35,625 nt of DNA from Candidatus Parendomicrobium reticulitermitis (GTDB lineage Bacteria; Elusimicrobiota; Endomicrobiia; Endomicrobiales; Endomicrobiaceae), in the NCBI GenBank assembly GCA_031287095.1, contig JAITTG010000004.1:1-35625 (forward strand). Reading direction: 5' to 3'. Under the pieces are notes generated by a model, which worked only from the letters and a program-made list of their open reading frames with translations, ran no database searches and had not been told where the DNA came from. Position 1 is the stretch's first letter, and each line of letters starts with the position of its first letter. Of this stretch, positions 8,403-15,305 are shown piece after piece. A program made the position numbers and the translations under genes.

Positions 8403-9356
8403 ATGGAAAATACGCCGTTAGTAAGCGTTTTAATACCAGCGTATAATCATGAGAAATATGTTCAAGAGGCTATTAATTCTATTATAAGTCAAACATATAA
8501 AGATATTGAATTGTTGATTGTTGACGACGGCTCTAAAGACGATACTTGGACAAAAATCTGCGCGATGAAAGAAGTTTGCGAAAAAAGATTTGTTAGAATT
8601 GATTTTTCAACGCAAGATAATTGCGGAACCTGTAAGACTTTAAACAAATTAGTTGATAAAGCGCAAGGCAAATATATCTATCTTATTGCTTCAGATGATT
8701 TGGCAAAGCTCCATGCTATTAAAATTCAAAGCGATTTTTTAGAAAACAATCCTCAATACGCTCAAGTTATGGGAGATAATGAAATAATTGACGGAGATTC
8801 CAAAAGAGTGTTTTGGGATAGAAAGCAAAAAATAGTTGGTGAAGAAAATGCTCAGTTTAAAACTTTTTCCCAATTTTTGTTCGGAGGGAGAAAGGATGTT
8901 TATTTCAATTCTTCTGATTTCGGCTCTTACGAGACTTTACTAAAAGGTAATTATATACCCAATGGCAATATGTGGTTGAGAGAGGCTTTCATAAGTATTG
9001 GACAACTTACAACAGAGGCTCCGATAGAAGATTGGTATATAAATTTGCAAATATCAAAACAATATAAAATAAAGTATATTGACGAGATATTGTTCTCATA
9101 TCGCTGGCATAGCGCTAATACGGCAAAAGATAAGCAAAAGATGAGCAGACTTATTAAACAGACTATAAATTATGAACTTTTTTTGATTAGAAATGACGAA
9201 AAAAAACTTTTGTTTATCAATAATTTTGTTTTGTATAGAAAGACGAGTTTTTTGTTTTTTAAAGTAGAAAAATACAGAAATATGTTGCAAAAAAAGAAAT
9301 ATATCGTCATTTTTAACAAAAAATTTCTTATTCAAACTGAAGAAATATATAAATAG
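8403..9356 (+). CDS. Family 2 glycosyltransferase
   Basis: GT-A fold glycosyltransferase, likely cytoplasmic face of the inner membrane, adding a sugar to the growing surface glycan. The N-terminus shows VSVLIPAYNHEKYVQEAINS, then LLIVDDGSKDDTW, and the metal-binding acidic motif as IASDD. C-terminal sequence after about residue 230 is basic and aromatic, without clear membrane spans. ATG 8403 is chosen because GGGGAG stands 5 bases upstream; a TTG at 8364 in the same frame is less likely. Length is 317 residues. Donor and acceptor cannot be predicted. A DUF4143 ATPase gene and the remains of another flank it. Confidence 0.88.
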   Translation: MENTPLVSVLIPAYNHEKYVQEAINSIISQTYKDIELLIVDDGSKDDTWTKICAMKEVCEKRFVRIDFSTQDNCGTCKTLNKLVDKAQGKYIYLIASDDLAKLHAIKIQSDFLENNPQYAQVMGDNEIIDGDSKRVFWDRKQKIVGEENAQFKTFSQFLFGGRKDVYFNSSDFGSYETLLKGNYIPNGNMWLREAFISIGQLTTEAPIEDWYINLQISKQYKIKYIDEILFSYRWHSANTAKDKQKMSRLIKQTINYELFLIRNDEKKLLFINNFVLYRKTSFLFFKVEKYRNMLQKKKYIVIFNKKFLIQTEEIYK

Positions 9357-9450
9357 ACAAAAAGGGTAAAAAATGTATTTATACATCCTTGCTATTTTCA
9401 CTCAAAATATTTGTAATCCAATAAAATAGGTTTTACGAGAGGTTTTGTGT

Positions 9451-9813
9451 ATGGCGGTAGAAAGAATTAAGCCAATCTATTAAAGGCAAACTTTTTAAAG
9501 GTAAAGTTATTGTCATAATGGGAGCAAGGCAGGTTGGCAGACCCGCATTACTTAAAACTCTTTTTCAAGATGATTTAAGCGTTTATTGGTTAAATGGAGA
9601 TGAATTAGATACGCAATCCCTTTTTGAAAATATCAGCGCTCAAAGATTAAAGAGATTGACTATATAGAAGAAAGCGGCGGACAAATACAGGCTTTTGAGT
9701 TTAAATGGAATCCAGACGCTAAATATAAAATTCCAAAACAATTTTTATTGAAATATCCAAATGCTTCGGTTAAAATCATCGCTCCCGATAATATGGAAGA
9801 ATTCTTGCTTTAA
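9451..9813 (+). pseudogene. Second AAA/DUF4143 ATPase, dead remnant
   Basis: The ATG at 9451 is followed within a few codons by a frameshift into a frame reading ELSQSIKGKLFKGKVIVIM, then GARQVGRPALLKTLF. The Walker A lysine has become Arg and the next residue Pro, so nucleotide binding would be lost. This frame stops at 9665-9667. After a junction near 9650, the frame used by the first ATG carries EIDYIEESGGQIQAFEFKW and ends at 9811-9813 with MEEFLL, the normal C-terminal end of DUF4143 proteins. Roughly the central 250-300 residues are missing. It is distinct from the intact copy at 6992-8329. The remnant ends 22 bases before the ABC transporter gene. Confidence 0.8.
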
Positions 9814-9835
9814 AATAAATATAAAGGAAAATCAA

Positions 9836-11608
9836 ATGAAAAAACTAATTGACAAGTATGTGCTGCAAAATATCTTTGTGAGAAATTATAGGCGGATGTG
9901 GCCGTTTATAAAACCCTATTGGGTTAAGGCTGCAATCGCTCTTGCTTTTGCTGCGCCTATCGGGTCTATGGACGCGGCTATCGCTATGCTTTTAAAGCCT
10001 TTTATGGATAATGTTTTGGTGGAGAAGGAAGTGGTCTTTTCTTCCGTGCTTCCTTTATATATTATGGGCATCACTTTGGCGCAAGGCTCTATGATTTATG
10101 TGTCGGGATATCTAAATACTTGGGTGGCAAATAAAATAACTCTCAGCGTCAGAGGAAGATTATACCGCAAATTATTGGAAATGGATTCGGCTTTTTTTGA
10201 TAAAAACAATTCGGGCATGGTGATACAGAGATTTTCCAGCGATGCCGAATCTGCGGCGGGCGGTTTGATAAACAATTTAAAAACTTTTGCCACAAGATTC
10301 TTTTCATCGGTTTCTTTGGTCTGCGTGCTTATTTATAATTCTTGGCAGCTTGCAATTATAGCGGTTGCAGTTTTGGCTGTCGCCGCTTATCCTTTGACAT
10401 TGGTTAGAAAAAAAATCAAAGAAATCATGAATAGAAGCGTCGGCGCCGGAGCGGCTATTACCACGCTTTATAATGAGACTTTTAACGGAAATAGAGTGAT
10501 ACAGTCGTTTAACCTTGAACAACATCAACAAGAGAGATTTAATAAGAACACGGAAGTGGTATTCAATTTGAATATGAAAATGGCTATGACAAATAATTGG
10601 ATGTCTCCTTTTATGCACTTTATAGGCTCTTGCGGCATAGCGGGAGTTTTGGCTTTGGGCAGTCATTTTATTATCAATGGCACAATCACGAGCGGAAATT
10701 TTGTCGCTTTTATAGCGGCATTGATGATGTTATACACCCCTTTGCGTTCAATAAGCGGAAATTATTTTGAAATCACCCGCTCATTTATGGCTCAAGACCG
10801 AATTTTTGATTTATTGGACGCAAAACCTGTTATAAGGTCGCACAATGGTTCTATAGAGCTAAAAAACATAGAAAAAAATATTCAGTTTAAAAATGTGAGT
10901 TTTGGATATTCGACGGATGCTGATAGGAGAGTGTTAAAAAATATCTCTTTTGAAGTCAAGATGGGGCAGATGGTGGCATTAGTGGGAAATAGCGGCGGCG
11001 GCAAAACCACTATAAGCAGTTTAATCCCAAGATTGTATGAAATACAAGAAGGTGAAATTTTAATAGATGGAGTTGATATAAAACAGTTTACCATAGACTC
11101 TTTAAGGCATAATATCTCTATGGTTTTTCAAGATAATTTCTTATTTGACGGCACAGTCAAAGAAAATATAGTTTTAGGAAATGAAACTGCGACGGACGAG
11201 CAAATTGAGGCTGCCGTCAAAAATGCTTATTTAGACATTTTCATAGATTCTCTTCCTCAAAAACTTGATACAGAGATAGGCGAGCGCGGTATTTTGCTTT
11301 CAGGCGGACAAAAACAGAGGCTTGCTATAGCGAGGGCTTTTGTCAAAAACGCCCCTCTTGTGATTTTGGACGAAGCCACAAGCGCCCTCGACAATAAGGC
11401 TGAAAAGGTAGTTCAAAAAGCGTTAGACAATCTTATGAAAAACAGAACTGTAATAGTAATCGCCCATAGGTTAAGCACAATAATAAACGCTCATAAGATA
11501 TTAGTAATAAACGACGGAAAAATAGTAGAAGAAGGCAGCCACGAACAATTGCTTGCTATGGAAAACGGCGCCTACGCTTCGCTATATAAGACAGAATTCA
11601 AGAAATAA
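9836..11608 (+). CDS. MsbA-like ABC exporter (membrane domain fused to ATPase)
   Basis: A 590-residue half-transporter that would act as a homodimer in the inner membrane. The N-terminal part has about six membrane spans (for example AAIALAFAAPIG, VLPLYIMGITLA, LVCVLIYNSW and GTITSGNFVAFIAALMML). The nucleotide-binding domain has Walker A GNSGGGKTT (Gly384, Lys390), signature LSGGQ (from Leu488), Walker B LVILDEATSALD and the switch His in VIAHRLST. MsbA-type exporters flip lipid A core or lipid-linked glycans. Its place at the end of a polysaccharide cluster supports either job. ATG 9836 follows AAAGGA; the frame extends back to 9761, but that stretch lies inside the ATPase remnant and is not coding in this frame. 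Confidence 0.87.
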   Translation: MKKLIDKYVLQNIFVRNYRRMWPFIKPYWVKAAIALAFAAPIGSMDAAIAMLLKPFMDNVLVEKEVVFSSVLPLYIMGITLAQGSMIYVSGYLNTWVANKITLSVRGRLYRKLLEMDSAFFDKNNSGMVIQRFSSDAESAAGGLINNLKTFATRFFSSVSLVCVLIYNSWQLAIIAVAVLAVAAYPLTLVRKKIKEIMNRSVGAGAAITTLYNETFNGNRVIQSFNLEQHQQERFNKNTEVVFNLNMKMAMTNNWMSPFMHFIGSCGIAGVLALGSHFIINGTITSGNFVAFIAALMMLYTPLRSISGNYFEITRSFMAQDRIFDLLDAKPVIRSHNGSIELKNIEKNIQFKNVSFGYSTDADRRVLKNISFEVKMGQMVALVGNSGGGKTTISSLIPRLYEIQEGEILIDGVDIKQFTIDSLRHNISMVFQDNFLFDGTVKENIVLGNETATDEQIEAAVKNAYLDIFIDSLPQKLDTEIGERGILLSGGQKQRLAIARAFVKNAPLVILDEATSALDNKAEKVVQKALDNLMKNRTVIVIAHRLSTIINAHKILVINDGKIVEEGSHEQLLAMENGAYASLYKTEFKK

Positions 11609-11609
11609 T

Positions 11610-11740
11610 AACGGCAACGACTTCTCGCAAGCAGCGCGGCATATTGTTAGCGGTTGCTTTTGTCTTTGTCGTTTTTGCGCCCCTTGCGTTGTCGTTGTTT
11701 TTGTCGTTTTGCATTCCTTGCGGTAAGCCGTTGCCGTTGT
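11610..11740. repeat. Intergenic repeat, family D
   Basis: A GTTG/GTCG/CGTT-rich segment between the ABC gene and rpsO. It begins ACGGCAACGACTTCTCGCAAG, which recurs with a few changes at 29848-29867. The stretch 11661-11697, read on the other strand, closely matches 29941-29975 (core GCGCAAAA and GACAAAGAC). The outer ends (GGCAACGAC and CCGTTGCCGTTG) are roughly complementary. I take it as a dispersed repeat without coding content. Confidence 0.65.
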
Positions 11741-11746
11741 TGTTAT

Positions 11747-11774
11747 TTGTATTTATATATAAATTTGATATAAT
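11747..11774 (+). promoter_or_regulatory. Promoter of rpsO-pnp
   Basis: TTGTAT (11747-11752) and a perfect TATAAT (11769-11774) are 16 bases apart, in a very AT-rich stretch that follows the repeat. This is a good sigma-70-type promoter 48 bases before the rpsO start. GAGGAG, the ribosome site of rpsO, lies downstream at 11809-11814. Confidence 0.6.
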
Positions 11775-11821
11775 CGCCGCACAATCAGGACAAAAATAAG
11801 AAAAAAAGAGGAGTAATTAAG

Positions 11822-12082
11822 ATGGCATTTGAGAAGAAGACAGTAGTAGAAAAATTCAAAACTCATCCGACAGACACAGGTTCTGCAAATGTGCAGATTG
11901 CGATTTTGACTTCAAAAATTGAATACCTTTCAGAGCATTTCAAAAAGTTTCCCAAAGATTTTGGTTCAAGAGCGGGCTTTTTAAAAATGATAGGGCAAAG
12001 AAGAAAGTTATTGGCTTATGTCAAAAAGCATAATCCAGAAGTCTATGCGGAACTTATCAAAAAACTCAATTTGAGAAAGTAA
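11822..12082 (+). CDS. rpsO: 30S ribosomal protein S15
   Basis: Binds 16S rRNA in the platform of the small subunit as a primary assembly protein. The 86 residues show the family pattern: DTGSANVQIAILTSKIEYL, then H-x-KD-like FPKDFGSRAGFLKMI, GQRRKLLAYVKK and a C-terminal YAELIKKLNLRK. Length is slightly under the usual 89. ATG 11822 follows GAGGAG with 7 bases spacing. It is followed by pnp, the arrangement found in most bacteria, with a leader of about 190 bases between them. Confidence 0.97.
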   Translation: MAFEKKTVVEKFKTHPTDTGSANVQIAILTSKIEYLSEHFKKFPKDFGSRAGFLKMIGQRRKLLAYVKKHNPEVYAELIKKLNLRK

Positions 12083-12183
12083 AACAATCCCACCTATAAA
12101 AAATCATTCATTTGTCAATCAATTTTGATATTTGTGATTTATCTAAAAGGCGGTATAGTTATGTCGTTTTATAGGGTATATGG

Positions 12184-12258
12184 GGGCAAATAATTATTTG
12201 CCCGCAGTAAATAATAAAAATAGGATGCAAAAAATAAACAGTCCAAAAGAATTTGGAC
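12184..12258 (+). promoter_or_regulatory. Two hairpins in the rpsO-pnp spacer / pnp leader
   Basis: The perfect 20-base palindrome GGGCAAATAATTATTTGCCC spans 12184-12203, and a second hairpin, GTCCAAA-AGAA-TTTGGAC, spans 12241-12258, directly before the pnp ribosome site (GGAGAG, 12262-12267). Neither is followed by a T run, so they are poor terminators. In enterobacteria a leader stem cut by RNase III lets PNPase repress its own mRNA. These stems are candidates for a similar role, or for RNA processing between the two cistrons, but this is inference. Confidence 0.45.
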
Positions 12259-12273
12259 AATGGAGAGTAAAAA

Positions 12274-14343
12274 GTGGAGTATTTAAAGAAAGAAGTTGAA
12301 GTTTCAGGAAAGAAGTTTGAAGTAGAGATCGGAAAAGTAGCAAAACAAGCAAGCGGCGCTTGCACAGTGAGATTGGGAGATACTATTGTTTTGGCTACGG
12401 TGGTAGCGTCAAAAGAACCTAAAGAAGGCATAGATTTTATGCCTTTGACTGTGGATTTTAGAGAAAAAATGTATGCCGCAGGAAGAATTCCGGGCGGTTT
12501 TTTTAAAAGAGAAGCAAAGCCAAGAGATGCGGAAATTCTTGTCAGCAGGCTTATAGATAGAAGTATAAGACCTCTTTTCCCAGAGTATTGGCGTAATGAT
12601 ACTCAAGTTGCGGTATGGGTTTTGTCTTTTGACGGGCAAAATAAAGCTGATATGCCCGCTATTTTGGCGGCATCTATAGCGTTGACCATATCAAATTTAC
12701 CTTTCACAACCCCAATAGCCTCTGCAAGAATAGGCAGAATTGGCGGCAAATTAGTAGTAAATCCAACATTAGAAGAATTAGAAAAAAGCGATTTGGAATT
12801 GGTGGTAAGCGGCACACAAGACGCTTTAACTATGGTTGAAGCGGGCGCAAAAGAAGTTTCAGAAAGCGAAATGCTTGAAGCCTTAAATCTTGCCAAAGAG
12901 ACGGTAGGCAAGGTTAGCGCTTTTATTGATACTCTCCCCAAAAAAGAGAAAATCAAAATAGAGCCGCCTAAATATAATGAGGCGTTAAAAGCCGATATAG
13001 AAGCAGAGGCAATATCCAAAGCCGAACAAGGCGTGACTATAAAAGAAAAAGAAGAAAGAGAGAATTTTTGGTCAGACTATAAAAAAGACATCAAAGCAAG
13101 GCTTGCCGAAAAATATCCCGAAGAAGCGCCCGCAACAATAAGCGCAATTTTGGAAGATATATATTATAAGAAAGCAAGAGAACTTGTTTTAAACAAAAAA
13201 GTTAGAACTGATGGACGCGGTTTTGAAGAAATCAGACCTATCGCTTGCGAAACAGGACTTTTGCCAAGGGCGCATGGTTCCGCGCTGTTTACAAGAGGTC
13301 AAACGCAAGCGCTTGCGAGCGTAACTTTGGGCTCTGTTGGAGACAAACAAATCATTGACGGTATGGAAAGCGAATATAAAGAGAGATTTTTGCTCCATTA
13401 TAATTTTCCCGGTTTTGCCACAGGCGAGGCTAAAGGCGATAGGGGCACAAGCAGAAGGGAAATCGGTCATGGCAATTTGGCGAGAAAAGCATTGCTCCCG
13501 CTTTTACCTTCTGAAGATGAATTCGGCTATACAATAAGAATAGTTTCCGATATTTTGGAATCTAACGGCTCTTCTTCTATGGCTTCAGTTTGCGGCGGGT
13601 CGCTTGCTTTATTTGATGCGGGCGTTCCAGTAAAGGCTGCTTGCGCAGGCGTTGCAATGGGCTTGATAAAAGAAGATGATAAATACGCTATTTTGACGGA
13701 CATCATGGGTATGGAAGACCATTTGGGCGATATGGATTTTAAAGTGACAGGCACAAGAAAAGGCATTACTGCCCTACAAATGGATATAAAAATATCTGGT
13801 CTTACCACAGAGTTGATGTCTCAAGCATTAGAGCAAGCAAAAAGAGGCAGATTTTTCATATTAGATAAAATGGAAACTTTGATTCAACTACCCAAGACCA
13901 CGCTTTCCGATTATGCTCCCAAGATGGCAGTAACTCAAATACCACCCAAGAAAATAGGGGAATTGATAGGTCCTGGCGGTAAGAATATAAAGAAAATCCA
14001 AGAGGAAAATGAAGTGGATATAGATATAGACGACGATGGCAGAGTGTCCATTACGGGCGCGAATGCGGTAGGCGTCAATGCCGCTTTGGAATTGGTCAAA
14101 GGCATAGCGGTAGAGCCTGAAGTAGGCAAAATCTATAAAGCGAGAATAGTAAAGCTGATGGCTTTCGGCGCTTTTGCAGAATTTTTGCCCGGCAAAGAAG
14201 GTTTAATCCATGTATCTCAAATTTCAGACAGCCATGTTAAAAATGTGGAAGATGTCTTAAAAGAAGGGCAAGAAGTAATGGTAAAACTGACAGAAATAGA
14301 CAAACAAGGCAGATTGAATCTAAGCATGAAAGCCGCTAAATAA
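12274..14343 (+). CDS. pnp: Polyribonucleotide nucleotidyltransferase (PNPase)
   Basis: Phosphorolytic 3'-5' exoribonuclease, normally a trimer in the cytoplasm and a partner in RNA degradation complexes. Two RNase PH-like units flank a helical domain: the first starts with ASGACTVRLGDT, the second with RTDGRGFEEIRPI and holds GSALFTRGQTQALA, and the catalytic region reads ITALQMDIK. A KH domain follows (GPGGKNIKKIQEE from about residue 566), then an S1 domain (GKIYKARIVKLMAFGAFAEF). Length is 689 residues, standard. The start is GTG 12274 with GGAGAG 6 bases upstream; an ATG at 12260 is out of frame. All expected domains are present. Confidence 0.97.
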   Translation: MEYLKKEVEVSGKKFEVEIGKVAKQASGACTVRLGDTIVLATVVASKEPKEGIDFMPLTVDFREKMYAAGRIPGGFFKREAKPRDAEILVSRLIDRSIRPLFPEYWRNDTQVAVWVLSFDGQNKADMPAILAASIALTISNLPFTTPIASARIGRIGGKLVVNPTLEELEKSDLELVVSGTQDALTMVEAGAKEVSESEMLEALNLAKETVGKVSAFIDTLPKKEKIKIEPPKYNEALKADIEAEAISKAEQGVTIKEKEERENFWSDYKKDIKARLAEKYPEEAPATISAILEDIYYKKARELVLNKKVRTDGRGFEEIRPIACETGLLPRAHGSALFTRGQTQALASVTLGSVGDKQIIDGMESEYKERFLLHYNFPGFATGEAKGDRGTSRREIGHGNLARKALLPLLPSEDEFGYTIRIVSDILESNGSSSMASVCGGSLALFDAGVPVKAACAGVAMGLIKEDDKYAILTDIMGMEDHLGDMDFKVTGTRKGITALQMDIKISGLTTELMSQALEQAKRGRFFILDKMETLIQLPKTTLSDYAPKMAVTQIPPKKIGELIGPGGKNIKKIQEENEVDIDIDDDGRVSITGANAVGVNAALELVKGIAVEPEVGKIYKARIVKLMAFGAFAEFLPGKEGLIHVSQISDSHVKNVEDVLKEGQEVMVKLTEIDKQGRLNLSMKAAK

Positions 14344-14345
14344 TA

Positions 14346-14386
14346 TACGAGAAACTCGTAGGGGCAGACCCGTATGTCTGCCCCTA
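14346..14386 (+). terminator. Hairpins after pnp (possible terminator or repeat)
   Basis: An 11-bp stem with a 6-base loop lies at 14359-14386 (TAGGGGCAGAC / GTCTGCCCCTA), preceded by TACGAG-AAA-CTCGTA at 14346-14360. The two stems share the bases TA at 14359-14360, so they compete slightly. No T run follows (ATTAAAAGG), hence termination is doubtful. The GC-rich stem may equally protect the pnp 3' end or be one of the dispersed palindromes. Confidence 0.5.
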
Positions 14387-14401
14387 TTAAAAGGATTCAT
14401 C

Positions 14402-14887
14402 ATGGAAAACACAGACATTAAAAGCAAAGTTAAATCTCTTTACGACATAATGGCTGACGAACACATTCAAGAATTAGAAATCAATTCCGCAGATAGTTCT
14501 ATTTCCATAAAAAGAAAAGCGGCTCAACCTATTCTCAATAAGCCCAAAAGCCCCGTTCAAGTTCAGGTTCAAAAAGAGATTGTTGTAGAGCAGACGGTTC
14601 AAGAGCCTATTGAAGCGGAGCCGCCCGTCCAATCCCAACTTTCAAGCGAAAACACAATCAAATCTCCAATCACAGGAATTTTCTATAAAGCCGCGTCTCC
14701 CGATTCTCCCGCTTTTGCGGCGGAAGGCGATATTGTGGAATCTGGCAAAGTCTTATGTATTATAGAAGCGATGAAAGTTATGAATGAAATCAAAGCCCAA
14801 TCAAAAGTAAAAATAATAAAAATTCTTTCAGAAAACGGCAAATCAGTTGAAGCAGGACAAGATTTGTTTGAAATTGAAAAATTATAG
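14402..14887 (+). CDS. accB: Biotin carboxyl carrier protein of acetyl-CoA carboxylase
   Basis: Carries biotin between the carboxylase and transferase parts of a biotin-dependent carboxylase, normally acetyl-CoA carboxylase of fatty acid synthesis. The N-terminal helix (KVKSLYDIMADEHIQELEI) resembles AccB. A Pro/Gln/Val-rich linker covers about residues 40-80, and the C-terminal biotinyl domain has SPITGIFYKAASPDSPAF and the biotinylation motif EAMKVMNE, whose Lys receives biotin. At 161 residues it is typical. ATG 14402 follows AAAGGATTCATC. accC is not adjacent, so pairing with acetyl-CoA carboxylase rests on the AccB-like N-terminus; a decarboxylase carrier is the alternative. Confidence 0.88.
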   Translation: MENTDIKSKVKSLYDIMADEHIQELEINSADSSISIKRKAAQPILNKPKSPVQVQVQKEIVVEQTVQEPIEAEPPVQSQLSSENTIKSPITGIFYKAASPDSPAFAAEGDIVESGKVLCIIEAMKVMNEIKAQSKVKIIKILSENGKSVEAGQDLFEIEKL

Positions 14888-15305
14888 GGATGGCGGGATT
14901 CCCATAGTCATTTGCGCTTTTGTTTTTGCCGTCCATTGCGCTTTGTTATTTTGCATAGACCAACTCTGTCCATTGCGCGCGAACCAGCCTGTCCATGTGC
15001 GCGCCCCGAGCCTGTCATTGTGCGCAAAGCCGCAGAATCCATTTAAAAGTCCGTCATTCCCGAGCGTCTTTGTCGCAGAATCCATTTTGCCTTTGTTTTT
15101 TAACTTATATTTCCGATAACAACTTTCGGGAATGACGAATAAGAGTCGTCTATCCCATTTTCAATCCTTTGTTGCTCGTGCGGGCTTGACCCGCAATCTC
15201 TCAGCAAAGCGTTTTTGAATCTGCGGGTCAAATGCTGCAGACAGCGGCAAAAAAATTTACTTAATCGGCGTTTTCTTAACAATACATAATAGATTTAACA
15301 ATAAT
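14888..15305. repeat. Non-coding 418 bp filled with dispersed palindromic repeats
   Basis: I see no gene. From left to right: several GTCCATTGCGCGC / GTCATTGTGCGC units (14930-15050); a family B unit CGTCATTCCCGAGCGTC ... GAATCCATTTT (15052-15088); an inverted family B half, TTTCCGATAACAACTTTCGG then GAATGACGA (15108-15137); a family A unit, GCGGGCTTGACCCGCAATCTC (15180-15200); and a partial inverted copy, CTGCGGGTCAAATGCTGCAG (15220-15239). The last 50 bases are AT-rich and must hold the ftsK start region. I cannot identify a clear promoter or ribosome site for ftsK there. Confidence 0.7.

Noticed and set aside
9761-9835. N-terminal extension of the ABC transporter frame
   Set aside because: It overlaps the ATPase remnant, has no ribosome site and does not look like a transporter N-terminus; ATG 9836 with AAAGGA is better.
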